Positions 1-8,771 of a stretch of 64,000 nucleotides of DNA are shown here, one piece after another (the stretch's first letter is position 1; every line of letters starts with the position of its first letter). The translations under genes and the position numbers were made by a program. Below the pieces are notes generated by a model that was not told the DNA's origin, made no database searches, and worked only from the letters and a program-made list of their open reading frames with translations. The stretch covers positions 1-64,000 of the forward strand of contig NZ_JOJM01000033.1 of NCBI RefSeq assembly GCF_000720325.1, given 5' to 3'. The DNA is from Streptomyces sp. NRRL B-1347. Lineage in GTDB: Bacteria; Actinomycetota; Actinomycetes; Streptomycetales; Streptomycetaceae.

Positions 1-43
1 GGTGGGAGGAATCGCCGCGGTAGCGGTGGGGCGGAGACGCGCG

Positions 44-73
44 ACAGCCCGCCGCGAGGGGGCGGCGGGCTGT
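44..73 (-). terminator. Hairpin terminator downstream of citrate synthase
   Basis: A 12-bp perfect inverted repeat (44-55 with 62-73, loop of 6) lies about 70 bases after the stop codon of the minus-strand citrate synthase gene. There is no strong T-run, which is usual for Streptomyces terminators. Strand is inferred from the gene it follows. Confidence 0.6.
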
Positions 74-144
74 GGGTGGGGTGGGGCCGGGGCCCGCGGG
101 TGGCAGGGCGGAACCCGCCCTGCTCGCCACCGCGGCCACAGCGG

Positions 145-1443
145 CTAGCGGGACTCCACCGGGACGAAGTCCCGGATGACCTCGCCGGTGTAGATCTGGC
201 GGGGACGCCCGATACGAGACCCGGGCTCCTTGATCATCTCGTGCCACTGGGCGATCCAGCCCGGCAGCCGGCCGAGGGCGAACAGGACCGTGAACATCTC
301 GGTCGGGAAGCCCATGGCCCGGTAGATCAGACCCGTGTAGAAGTCCACGTTCGGGTAGAGGTTGCGCGAGACGAAGTAGTCGTCGGAGAGCGCGTGCTCC
401 TCCAGCTTCAGCGCGATGTCGAGCAGCTCGTCGGACTTGCCGAGGGCCGAGAGGACATCGTGCGCCGCCGCCTTGATGATCTTGGCGCGCGGGTCGAAGG
501 ACTTGTACACCCGGTGGCCGAAGCCCATCAGGCGGACGCCGTCCTCCTTGTTCTTCACCTTGTTGATGAAGGAGTCGACGTCGCCGCCGTTGGCCTGGAT
601 GCCCTCCAGCATCTCCAGGACCGACTGGTTGGCGCCGCCGTGCAGCGGGCCCCACAGCGCGGAGATGCCCGCGGAGATCGACGCGAACATGTTCGCCTGC
701 GACGAGCCGACCAGGCGGACCGTCGAGGTCGAACAGTTCTGCTCGTGGTCCGCGTGCAGGATGAGCAGCTTGTCGAGGGCCGAGACGACGACCGGGTCGA
801 GCTCGTACTCCTGGGCGGGGACCGAGAAGGTCATGCGCAGGAAGTTCTCGACGTACCCGAGGTCGTTGCGCGGGTAGACGAAGGGGTGGCCGATCGACTT
901 CTTGTAGGCGTACGCCGCGATCGTCGGCAGCTTGGCGAGCAGCCGGATCGTGGAGAGGTGACGCTGCTTCTCGTCGAACGGGTTGTGGCTGTCCTGGTAG
1001 AACGTGGACAGCGCGCTGACCACGGAGGACAGCATCGCCATCGGGTGGGCGTCGCGCGGGAAGCCGTCGAAGAAGCGCTTGACGTCCTCGTGCAGCAGGG
1101 TGTGCTGGGTGATCTCGTTCTTGAACGTGGCCAGCTCGTCGACCTTCGGCAGCTCGCCGTTGATCAGCAGGTACGCCACCTCGAGGAAGGTGGAGCGCTC
1201 GGCCAGCTGCTCGATCGGGTAGCCCCGATACCGCAGGATGCCCTGCTCGCCGTCGAGGTAGGTGATGGCGGATTTATAGGCGGCGGTGTTGCCGTAGCCG
1301 CTGTCCAGGGTCACCAGACCGGTCTGGGCGCGGAGCTTGCCGATATCGAAGCCCTTGTCGCCGACAGTGGACTCGATCACCGGGTAGGTGTACTCGCCAT
1401 CGCCGTACCGCAGTACTACAGCCTTGTTAGCGTTCTCGCTCAC
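145..1443 (-). CDS. gltA: Citrate synthase
   Basis: Condenses acetyl-CoA with oxaloacetate to citrate in the TCA cycle; cytoplasmic. The citrate synthase signature GFGHRVYKSFDPRAK is at about residues 307-321, the active-site segment HADHEQNCSTS at 230-240 and LHGGAN at 267-272. The 432-residue length and the N-terminal beta-domain (YTYPVIESTVGDKGFDIG) match the long GltA-type enzymes. I chose the GTG at 1443 because GAGGGATGAC directly precedes it and the protein then begins VSENANKAV, which is typical; an ATG at 1500 would add 19 basic, unlikely residues. The gene stands alone and is followed by a hairpin at 44-73. The upstream 1501-1663 stretch must hold its promoter, but I see no clear operator there. 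Streptomyces usually name this gene citA. Confidence 0.95.
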   Translation of the reverse strand: MSENANKAVVLRYGDGEYTYPVIESTVGDKGFDIGKLRAQTGLVTLDSGYGNTAAYKSAITYLDGEQGILRYRGYPIEQLAERSTFLEVAYLLINGELPKVDELATFKNEITQHTLLHEDVKRFFDGFPRDAHPMAMLSSVVSALSTFYQDSHNPFDEKQRHLSTIRLLAKLPTIAAYAYKKSIGHPFVYPRNDLGYVENFLRMTFSVPAQEYELDPVVVSALDKLLILHADHEQNCSTSTVRLVGSSQANMFASISAGISALWGPLHGGANQSVLEMLEGIQANGGDVDSFINKVKNKEDGVRLMGFGHRVYKSFDPRAKIIKAAAHDVLSALGKSDELLDIALKLEEHALSDDYFVSRNLYPNVDFYTGLIYRAMGFPTEMFTVLFALGRLPGWIAQWHEMIKEPGSRIGRPRQIYTGEVIRDFVPVESR

Positions 1444-1663
1444 GTCATCCCTCACCGACGTTGTGCCTCTTCTTCGAGGTGCCCTGACTGTCTCTACCAT
1501 CCCCCATTTGGCCCTGGAGAGTGCACTCGGGGTCGACCATTGGGCCTACTGGCGGCACTCAGTGCCGCCAACCTGGTCATCCTGCCCCCTTCATCCCCGT
1601 TCCGAAAGTGGTGTGTGACCTTTACGACTCAAATGATCGATCAACCGTGTGAGGGCCTTGACG

Positions 1664-3919
1664 TCAACCTGTACGACGTCCTGCGAGCCGGTGGTCCAGG
1701 GCCGTGCAGCGCCGGCCCGCGGAGACCGTACGGACCGCCTGCCCCAGAGCCTTGCGCGAACCGACGAGCACGACCAGCTTCTTGGCGCGTGTCACGGCCG
1801 TATAGAGCAGATTCCGCTGAAGCATCATCCAGGCGCCGGTGGTGACCGGGATCACGACCGCCGGATACTCGCTCCCCTGGGAGCGGTGGATCGTCACCGC
1901 GTACGCGTGGGCGAGCTCGTCGAGTTCGTCGAAGTCGTAAGAGATCTCCTCGTCCTCGTCCGTCAGGACCGTCAGGTGCTGCTCGTCCTGGTCCAGGGCG
2001 GTGACGACGCCCACCGTGCCGTTGAAGACGCCGTTGCTCCCCTTTTCGTAGTTGTTCCTGATCTGGGTGACCTTGTCCCCCACGCGGAAGACGCGGCCGC
2101 CGAAGCGCTTCTCGGCCAGGCCGGGGCGGGCGGGGGTGACGGCCTGCTGGAGCAGGCCGTTCAGCGTGCCGGCGCCCGCGGGGCCGCGGTGCATGGGGGC
2201 GAGGACCTGGACGTCCCTGCGCGGGTCGAGCCCGAACTTCGCCGGGACGCGGCGGGCCGCGACGTCGACGGTGAGCCGCCCGGCCTCCTCCGTGTCCTCC
2301 TCCACGAACAGGAAGAAGTCCGCGAGGCCCTGGGTCAGGGGCGACTGCCCGGAGTTGATCCGGTGGGCGTTGGTGACCACGCCCGACTCCTGGGCCTGCC
2401 GGAAGATGCGGGTCAGACGCACCGCGGGGATCGGGCTGCCGTCGCTCAGCAGGTCCCGAAGGACCTCGCCCGCGCCGACGCTCGGCAGCTGGTCGACGTC
2501 GCCGACGAACAGCAGGTGCGCGCCGGGCGGCACGGCCTTCACCAGCTTGTTGGCGAGCAGCAGGTCCAGCATGGACGCCTCGTCCACGACCACCAGGTCG
2601 GCGTCGAGCGGCCGGTCCCGGTCGTACGCGGCGTCGCCGCCCGGCTTCAGCTCCAGGAGGCGGTGGACCGTGGAGGCCTCGGCGCCGGTGAGCTCGGCGA
2701 GGCGCTTGGCGGCGCGGCCGGTGGGCGCGGCGAGCAGCACCTTGGCCTTCTTGGCGCGGGCCAGCTCCACGATGGAGCGCACCGTGAAGGACTTGCCGCA
2801 GCCGGGCCCGCCGGTGAGCACGGCGACCTTCCGGGTGAGGGCGAGCCGGACGGCCGCCTCCTGCTCGGGCGCGAGCTCGGCGCCGGTGCGCCCCGCCAGC
2901 CAGCCGAGCGCCTTGTCCCAGGCCACGTCCCGGAAGGCGGGCATCCGGTCGTCGTCGGCGTGCAGGAGGCGCAACAGCTGGGCGGACAGGGACAGTTCGG
3001 CGCGGTGGAAGGGCACCAGATAGACGGCGGTGACGTCGGGGCCGCCGTCGGGCCCCGGCACCGCCTCGCGCACCACGCCCTCCTCCTCGCCCGCGAGCTC
3101 GGCGAGGCAGTCGATGACCAGGCCCGTGTCGACCTGGAGGAGCTTGACCGCGTCGGCGATGAGGCGCTCCTCGGGCAGGAAGCAGTTGCCCTGGTCGGTG
3201 GATTGCGACAGCGCGTACTGGAGGCCGGCCTTGACGCGGTCGGGGCTGTCGTGCGGGATGCCGACGGCCTGGGCGATGCGGTCGGCGGTGAGGAAGCCGA
3301 TGCCCCAGACGTCGGCGGCCAGGCGGTAGGGCTGGTTCTTGACCACGGAGATGGAGGCGTCGCCGTACTTCTTGTAGATCCGCACGGCGATGGAGGTGGA
3401 GACGCCGACGCCCTGGAGGAAGACCATGACCTCCTTGATGGCCTTCTGCTCCTCCCAGGCGTCGGCGATCTTCTTGGTGCGCTTGGGGCCGAGGCCCGGC
3501 ACCTCGACGAGCCGCTTGGGCTCGTGCTCGATGACGTCGAGGGTGTCCACGCCGAAGTGCGTCGTGATCCGGTCGGCCATGACGGGGCCGATGCCCTTGA
3601 TGAGGCCGGAGCCGAGATAGCGGCGGATGCCCTGGATGGTGGCGGGCAGCACCGTCGTGTAGTTCTCCACGGTGAACTGCTTGCCGTACTGCGGGTGGGA
3701 GCCCCAGCGGCCCTCCATCCGCAGGGACTCGCCGACCTGTGCGCCGAGCAGCGAGCCGACGACGGTGAGCAGGTCTCCGGCGCCGCGGCCGGTGTCCACG
3801 CGCGCGACCGTGTACCCCGTCTCCTCGCTGGCGAACGTGATCCGCTCCAGGACGCCCTCGATGACGGCCATTCGGGGCGCGGGGACTCCGGGCGCACCCT
3901 GCCGGGCAGCAGTCGACAT
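1664..3919 (-). CDS. recD2: RecD2-family ATP-dependent DNA helicase
   Basis: A superfamily 1B 5'-3' DNA helicase of the RecBC-independent RecD2 group, thought to act in DNA repair and replication-fork maintenance. The N-terminal OB-like region (about 17-90) is followed by helix-hairpin-helix segments (about 105-150), Walker A GGPGCGKS at 370-377, Walker B DEAS at 446-449 and a C-terminal helicase domain with the UvrD-like motif TIHRSQGSEYPAVV. At 751 residues it has the usual RecD2 length. The ATG at 3919 is used here; the ATG 16 codons downstream (3871, MAVIEGVLERI) matches the start of many homologues and is a real alternative. No recB or recC is nearby. It is convergent with nothing and shares no operon with citrate synthase. 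Confidence 0.93.
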   Translation of the reverse strand: MSTAARQGAPGVPAPRMAVIEGVLERITFASEETGYTVARVDTGRGAGDLLTVVGSLLGAQVGESLRMEGRWGSHPQYGKQFTVENYTTVLPATIQGIRRYLGSGLIKGIGPVMADRITTHFGVDTLDVIEHEPKRLVEVPGLGPKRTKKIADAWEEQKAIKEVMVFLQGVGVSTSIAVRIYKKYGDASISVVKNQPYRLAADVWGIGFLTADRIAQAVGIPHDSPDRVKAGLQYALSQSTDQGNCFLPEERLIADAVKLLQVDTGLVIDCLAELAGEEEGVVREAVPGPDGGPDVTAVYLVPFHRAELSLSAQLLRLLHADDDRMPAFRDVAWDKALGWLAGRTGAELAPEQEAAVRLALTRKVAVLTGGPGCGKSFTVRSIVELARAKKAKVLLAAPTGRAAKRLAELTGAEASTVHRLLELKPGGDAAYDRDRPLDADLVVVDEASMLDLLLANKLVKAVPPGAHLLFVGDVDQLPSVGAGEVLRDLLSDGSPIPAVRLTRIFRQAQESGVVTNAHRINSGQSPLTQGLADFFLFVEEDTEEAGRLTVDVAARRVPAKFGLDPRRDVQVLAPMHRGPAGAGTLNGLLQQAVTPARPGLAEKRFGGRVFRVGDKVTQIRNNYEKGSNGVFNGTVGVVTALDQDEQHLTVLTDEDEEISYDFDELDELAHAYAVTIHRSQGSEYPAVVIPVTTGAWMMLQRNLLYTAVTRAKKLVVLVGSRKALGQAVRTVSAGRRCTALDHRLAGRRTG

Positions 3920-4044
3920 GATCCGACGCTACCGCCGGGCACCGACAACGCGCCGGGTCCCCCCGGGAGCGGATGCGCGAGGGGCGGGCGTGGCGTGGGT
4001 CACGATCTGGTTTCGGCCAGCCGTCAAGGGGTTGTCAGCCACCC

Positions 4045-4060
4045 GTGTAATCGTTTTCAC
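4045..4060. promoter_or_regulatory. LacI-type operator 1 upstream of the ribose operon
   Basis: The 16-mer GTGTAATCGTTTTCAC is a near palindrome around a central CG, the form bound by LacI-family dimers. It lies 41 bases before the rbsR start. The probable ligand-responsive protein is the LacI regulator encoded immediately downstream, so autoregulation of the whole operon is likely (inference). Confidence 0.75.
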
Positions 4061-4066
4061 TCCCTC

Positions 4067-4082
4067 GTGTAATCGATTCCAC
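4067..4082. promoter_or_regulatory. LacI-type operator 2 upstream of the ribose operon
   Basis: The 16-mer GTGTAATCGATTCCAC is a better palindrome than the copy at 4045 and has the same GTGTAATCG left half. The two copies are 22 bp apart start to start, two helical turns, so they face the same side of the DNA. This copy ends three bases before the AGGAGG that precedes rbsR. Confidence 0.8.
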
Positions 4083-4100
4083 GAGGAGGTGGCATCGGCA

Positions 4101-5141
4101 GTGGCAAGCGTCGGCATCAAAGACGTCGCGGCCCGTGCGGGAGTGTCCGTGGCCACGGTGTCCCGGGTCCTGAACGCGCACGCGTCCGTCAGCCCGGCCG
4201 CCCGCGCCCGCGTGCTCGACGCCGTGGCGGCGCTCGGCTACCGGCCCAACACCCTGGCCCGGTCCCTGCGCACCGACCAGACGCGCACGCTCGGGCTCGT
4301 CATCAGCGACGTCCTGAACCCGTACTTCACCGAGCTGGCCCGCTCCGTCGAGGAGGAGGCCCGCGCGCTCGGCTACAGCATCATCTTCGGCAACGCCGAC
4401 GAGCGGCCCGAGGTCCAGGACCACCACATCCGCACCCTCCTGGACCGCCGCATCGACGGCCTCCTCGTCTCCCCCGCCGACGGCGGCTCCCCGCTGGTCC
4501 TTGACGCCGCGCGCGCGGGCACCCCGATGGTGTTCGTGGACCGGTGGATCCCGGGCGCGGACGTGCCCGTCGTCCGGGCGGACGGGCGCGCCGCGGTGCG
4601 CGACCTGGTGGCCCATCTGTACGCGCTCGGCCACCGCAGGCTCGCCATCATCGCGGGCCCCGCCGCCACGACCACCGGCAGCGAGCGCGTCCAGGCCTTC
4701 CGCGACGCGCTCGCGGGTCACGGCCTCGAACTGCCCGCCGCGTACGTCGGCCAGGGCGACTTCCAGGCGGCGAGCGGCCGCCGCGCCACCGAGCGGTTCC
4801 TGGACCTGCCGACTCCGCCCGACGTGGTCTTCGCCGCGGACAACCTGATGGCGCTCGGCGCCCTGGACGCCGTCCGCGCGCGGGGGCTGCGCGTTCCCGA
4901 CGACATCGCGCTCGCCGCGTTCGACGACATCCCGTGGTTCGTGCACACCGACCCGCCGATCACCGCGATCGCGCAGCCGACGGGCGAGCTCGGCCGGGCC
5001 GCCGTACGGGCGCTCGCGGACCGCATCGAGGGGCGCACGCCGCAGTCGGTGACGCTGCCCGCGCGCCTGGTGGTCCGGCGCTCGTGCGGCGAGCCGGTCA
5101 CCCCCACCGAGGAATCCCCTGCTGGAAGGAGCACCCTGTGA
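4101..5141 (+). CDS. rbsR: LacI-family regulator of the ribose operon
   Basis: A 346-residue LacI/GalR repressor: HTH KDVAARAGVSVATVSRVLN at about residues 7-25, hinge, then a periplasmic-binding-protein-like sugar domain (TLGLVISDVLNPYFTEL onward). The GTG at 4101 is preceded by GGAGGT 10 bases upstream; an in-frame GTG at 4089 lies inside that ribosome site and is less likely. The stop overlaps the rbsA start by 4 bases (GTGA), so regulator and transporter are translationally coupled. The two operators at 4045 and 4067 sit just upstream. Ribose specificity is inferred from the downstream RbsA, RbsK and RbsD. Confidence 0.9.
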   Translation: MASVGIKDVAARAGVSVATVSRVLNAHASVSPAARARVLDAVAALGYRPNTLARSLRTDQTRTLGLVISDVLNPYFTELARSVEEEARALGYSIIFGNADERPEVQDHHIRTLLDRRIDGLLVSPADGGSPLVLDAARAGTPMVFVDRWIPGADVPVVRADGRAAVRDLVAHLYALGHRRLAIIAGPAATTTGSERVQAFRDALAGHGLELPAAYVGQGDFQAASGRRATERFLDLPTPPDVVFAADNLMALGALDAVRARGLRVPDDIALAAFDDIPWFVHTDPPITAIAQPTGELGRAAVRALADRIEGRTPQSVTLPARLVVRRSCGEPVTPTEESPAGRSTL

Positions 5142-6757
5142 GCCACGACGGTGAGCTGCTGCGCGTCGAGGGCATCCGCAAGGCCTTCCCCGGCGTCGTG
5201 GCGCTCGACGGCGTCGACTTCGACCTGCGCGCGGGCGAGGTGCACGTGCTGCTCGGCGAGAACGGCGCGGGCAAGAGCACGCTGATCAAGATGCTGTCCG
5301 GCGCCCATCAGCCCGACGCCGGGCGCATCCTGGTGGACGGCGAGGAGGTCCGCGTACAGGGCGCGCAGGACGCCGAGCGGCTCGGCATCGCCACCATCTA
5401 CCAGGAGTTCAACCTCGTCCCCGACCTGACGGTGGCCGAGAACGTCTTCCTGGGCCGCCAGCCGCGCCGCTACGGCCTGATCGACCGCAAGAAGATGGAG
5501 GCCGACGCGGCCGAACTCCTCGCACGCGTGGGCGTCGACGTCTCCCCGCGCGCCCGCTGCCGCGAGCTCGGCATCGCCCGGCTCCAGATGGTGGAGATCG
5601 CCAAGGCGCTCAGCCTGCACGCGCGCGTGCTCATCATGGACGAGCCGACCGCCGTGCTCACCTCCGAGGAGGTGGAGCGGCTCTTCTCCCTCGTACGGGC
5701 GCTGCGCGAGGACGGCGTCGGGATCGTCTTCATCACCCACCACCTGGAGGAGATCGCCGCGCTCGGCGACCGGGTGAGCGTCATCCGCGACGGCCGCAGC
5801 GTCGGCCAGGTCCCCGCGAGCACGCCCGAGGACGAGCTGGTGCGCCTGATGGTGGGGCGCTCCATCGAGCAGCAGTACCCGAGGGAGCGGCCCGAAGTGG
5901 CGGGCGGGGACGCGCCGTTGCTGCGGGTGCGCGGCCTGACCCGCGACGGCGTCTTCCACGGCGTGGACTTCGAGGTGCGCGCCGGTGAGGTCGTGGGCGT
6001 CGCGGGCCTGGTCGGCGCGGGCCGTACGGAGGTCGCGCGGGCCGTCTTCGGCGCGGACCCGTACGACGCGGGCTCCGTGGAGGTCGCGGGCCGCCCGGTC
6101 CCCCGGCACGACGTGTACGCGGCGATGACCGCGGGCATCGGGCTCGTGCCCGAGGACCGCAAGGGCCAGGGCCTCGTCCTCGACGCCTCCGTGGCGGACA
6201 ACCTCGGCCTGGTGACGCTGCGTTCGGCGACCCGGGCCGGGCTCGTGGACCGCGCGGGCCAGCGCGCGGCGGCCGAGCGCATCGCCGGGCAGCTCGGCGT
6301 GCGCATGGCGGGCCTGCACCAGCACGTGCGCACCCTCTCCGGCGGCAACCAGCAGAAGGTCGTCATCGGCAAGTGGCTGCTGGCGAAGGCGCGGGTGCTG
6401 ATCCTCGACGAGCCGACGCGCGGCATCGACGTCGGCGCGAAGGTCGAGATCTACCAGCTGATCAACGAGCTCACGGCGGCCGGGCACGCCGTCCTGATGA
6501 TCTCCAGCGACCTGCCCGAGGTGCTGGGGATGAGCGACCGGGTCCTGGTGATGGCCCAGGGGCGGCTCGCGGGCGAACTCGCCGCCGAGGACGCGACGCA
6601 GGACGCCGTGATGGCCCTGGCCGTGTCCACCGCGACCTCGCTCGACCGGTCCGCGAACGGACGCCCCGCGCCCGGCGGCGCGGCCCCCGAGCAGCACGAC
6701 ACCGCCCCCGCGGGGGACGACAACGACGAGAAGGGAGCCTCCCGTGGCGACCACTGA
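5138..6757 (+). CDS. rbsA: Ribose ABC transporter ATP-binding protein
   Basis: A 539-residue sugar-import ATPase with two tandem nucleotide-binding domains, energising ribose uptake from the cytoplasmic face. The first domain has Walker A GENGAGKS at residues 40-47 and Walker B LIMDEPTAVL; its signature region ELGIARLQMVEIAKAL is of the degenerate type seen in this family. The second domain has LSGGNQQKVVIGKWL and LILDEPTRGIDVG, both hallmarks of RbsA/XylG/MglA proteins. The GTG start at 5138 overlaps the rbsR stop. Its 3' end overlaps the permease gene by 14 bases. The C-terminal 40 residues are a Pro/Gly/Asp-rich tail without family similarity. Confidence 0.93.
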   Translation: MSHDGELLRVEGIRKAFPGVVALDGVDFDLRAGEVHVLLGENGAGKSTLIKMLSGAHQPDAGRILVDGEEVRVQGAQDAERLGIATIYQEFNLVPDLTVAENVFLGRQPRRYGLIDRKKMEADAAELLARVGVDVSPRARCRELGIARLQMVEIAKALSLHARVLIMDEPTAVLTSEEVERLFSLVRALREDGVGIVFITHHLEEIAALGDRVSVIRDGRSVGQVPASTPEDELVRLMVGRSIEQQYPRERPEVAGGDAPLLRVRGLTRDGVFHGVDFEVRAGEVVGVAGLVGAGRTEVARAVFGADPYDAGSVEVAGRPVPRHDVYAAMTAGIGLVPEDRKGQGLVLDASVADNLGLVTLRSATRAGLVDRAGQRAAAERIAGQLGVRMAGLHQHVRTLSGGNQQKVVIGKWLLAKARVLILDEPTRGIDVGAKVEIYQLINELTAAGHAVLMISSDLPEVLGMSDRVLVMAQGRLAGELAAEDATQDAVMALAVSTATSLDRSANGRPAPGGAAPEQHDTAPAGDDNDEKGASRGDH

Positions 6758-8711
6758 CCTGCGTCCGGACAAGCCCGGCACATCCGGCACGGGCGGCGGC
6801 CTCGACCTGCGCCGCGTGCTGCTCGACAACGGCGCGCTGAGCGCCCTGGTGGTCCTGGTGGTGGCGATGTCGCTGCTCTCCGGCGACTTCCTCACCACGC
6901 AGAACCTGCTCAACGTCGGCGTGCAGGCGGCCGTGACGGCGATCCTCGCGTTCGGCGTCACCTTCGTCATCGTCGCGGCGGGCATCGACCTGTCGGTCGG
7001 CTCGGTGGCGGCGCTCTCGGCGACGGTCCTCGCCTGGTCGGCGACGAAGGAGGGCGTGCCCGTCTGGATCGCGCTGGTCCTGGCGGTTGCCACGGGCCTG
7101 GCCTGCGGTGCCGTCAACGGCCTGCTCGTGTCGTACGGGAAGCTGCCGCCGTTCATCGCGACGCTCGCGATGCTGTCGATCGCCCGCGGCCTGTCCCTGG
7201 TGATCTCGCAGGGCAGCCCGATCGCGTTCCCGGAGTCGGTGTCCAAGGTCGGTGACACGCTGGGCGGCTGGCTGCCGGTGCCGGTGCTCGTGATGGTCGC
7301 GATGGGCCTGATCACCGCGGTGATCCTGGCGCGTACGTACCTGGGCCGCTCGATGTACGCGATCGGCGGCAACGAGGAGGCGGCGCGCCTGTCGGGCCTG
7401 CGGGTCAAGCGGCAGAAGATCGCGATCTACGCGCTGTCCGGTCTGTTCGCGGCCGTCGCGGGCATCGTGCTCGCCTCCCGTCTGGTGTCCGCGCAGCCGC
7501 AGGCCGCGCAGGGCTACGAGCTGGACGCGATCGCCGCGGTCGTGATCGGCGGGGCGAGCCTCGCGGGCGGCGTCGGCAAGGCGTCGGGCACGCTGATCGG
7601 CGCGCTGATCCTGGCGGTCCTGCGCAATGGCCTCAACCTCCTCTCGGTGTCGGCCTTCTGGCAGCAGGTGGTCATCGGCGTGGTGATCGCGCTCGCCGTG
7701 CTCCTGGACTCGCTGCGCAGGCGTACGTCGACGGCGGCGGGCACGCCGTCGGGCAGTACGTCGTCGGGGGCCGGGCGCAAGGGCCCGCAGGCGGTGAAGT
7801 ACACGCTGGCGGCGGTGGTCGCGGCGGCCGTCATCGCGGCGGTGTCCCTGTGGAACAACGGCTCTTCGGGTACGTCCACGAAGGTCGGTCTGTCCCTGTC
7901 GACCCTGAACAACCCCTTCTTCGTCCAGATGAAGGAGGGCGCGCAGGCCGAGGCGGAGAAGGCGGGCGTGGACCTGACGGTCACGGACGCGCAGAACGAC
8001 GCCTCGCAGCAGGCCAACCAGTTGCAGAACTTCACCAGCGGCAACATGAAGGCCGTCATCGTCAACCCGGTGGACTCCGACGCGGTGGGCCCGGCGGCGC
8101 GCGCCGCGAACAAGGCGGGCATTCCGGTGGTGGCCGCGGACCGGGGTGTGAACAAGGCGGACGTGGCCACGCTCGTCGCCTCCGACAACGTGGCGGGCGG
8201 CAGGCAGGCCGCGAAGGCCCTCGCCGACAAGCTGGGCGGCAAGGGCGAGGTGGTGGTCCTCCAGGGCACGGCGGGCACGTCCGCGAGCCGGGAGCGGGGC
8301 AAGGGCTTCGCCGAGGGCATCAAGGCCTTCCCCGGCATCAAGGTGGTGGCCGAGCAGCCCGCGGACTTCGACCGCACCAAGGGCCTGGACGTGATGACGA
8401 ACCTGCTCCAGTCGCACCCCGGCGTCGACGGCGTGTTCGCCGAGAACGACGAGATGGCGCTCGGCGCGGTGAAGGCGCTCGGCGGCAAGGCGGGCAAGTC
8501 GGTGTCGGTGGTCGGCTTCGACGGCACGCCGGACGGTCTGACAGCGGTCGCGGACGGCACGCTGTACGCGTCGGTGGCGCAGCAGCCCAAGGAGCTGGGC
8601 CGGATCGCGGTGCGCAACGCGGTGGCCGTGGCCGACGACGAGAAGGTCCCGTCCCTGGTGAAGGTGCCGGTGAAGGTGGTCACGGCGGAGAACGTGAAGG
8701 ACTTCCGGTGA
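6744..8711 (+). CDS. rbsC: Fused ribose ABC permease and substrate-binding protein (RbsC-RbsB)
   Basis: One 655-residue protein joins two transporter parts. Residues about 30-325 are an RbsC-type permease with eight to ten hydrophobic segments and the loop GGNEEAARLSGLRVKRQK (208-225) that contacts the ATPase. After a Ser/Gly/Thr linker (328-350) comes one more membrane segment (about 352-370), which would carry the following domain to the outside. Residues about 379-655 are an RbsB-like sugar-binding protein (VGLSLSTLNNPFFVQMKEGA ... VVGFDGTPDGLTAV) without a signal peptide or lipobox. The GTG start has AAGGGAG seven bases upstream. Bifunctional proteins of this kind are known in Streptomyces ribose operons, so this is not an assembly artefact. 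Symbol given for the permease half. Confidence 0.9.
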   Translation: MATTDLRPDKPGTSGTGGGLDLRRVLLDNGALSALVVLVVAMSLLSGDFLTTQNLLNVGVQAAVTAILAFGVTFVIVAAGIDLSVGSVAALSATVLAWSATKEGVPVWIALVLAVATGLACGAVNGLLVSYGKLPPFIATLAMLSIARGLSLVISQGSPIAFPESVSKVGDTLGGWLPVPVLVMVAMGLITAVILARTYLGRSMYAIGGNEEAARLSGLRVKRQKIAIYALSGLFAAVAGIVLASRLVSAQPQAAQGYELDAIAAVVIGGASLAGGVGKASGTLIGALILAVLRNGLNLLSVSAFWQQVVIGVVIALAVLLDSLRRRTSTAAGTPSGSTSSGAGRKGPQAVKYTLAAVVAAAVIAAVSLWNNGSSGTSTKVGLSLSTLNNPFFVQMKEGAQAEAEKAGVDLTVTDAQNDASQQANQLQNFTSGNMKAVIVNPVDSDAVGPAARAANKAGIPVVAADRGVNKADVATLVASDNVAGGRQAAKALADKLGGKGEVVVLQGTAGTSASRERGKGFAEGIKAFPGIKVVAEQPADFDRTKGLDVMTNLLQSHPGVDGVFAENDEMALGAVKALGGKAGKSVSVVGFDGTPDGLTAVADGTLYASVAQQPKELGRIAVRNAVAVADDEKVPSLVKVPVKVVTAENVKDFR

Positions 8712-8771
8712 CCGTACGGTGGCGGGGCGGCCACTTCAGGCGGCGTGAACAGCGCGAAAGGCAGTGCGGGA

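Noticed and set aside
1501..1663. A small gene between citrate synthase and recD2
   Set aside because: Frames there lack ribosome sites and conserved sequence; it is best read as a promoter region.
4718..7408. An 896-codon minus-strand frame opposite the ribose operon
   Set aside because: No domain and an antisense-type composition; the plus strand has rbsR, rbsA and the permease with clear motifs and coupled starts.
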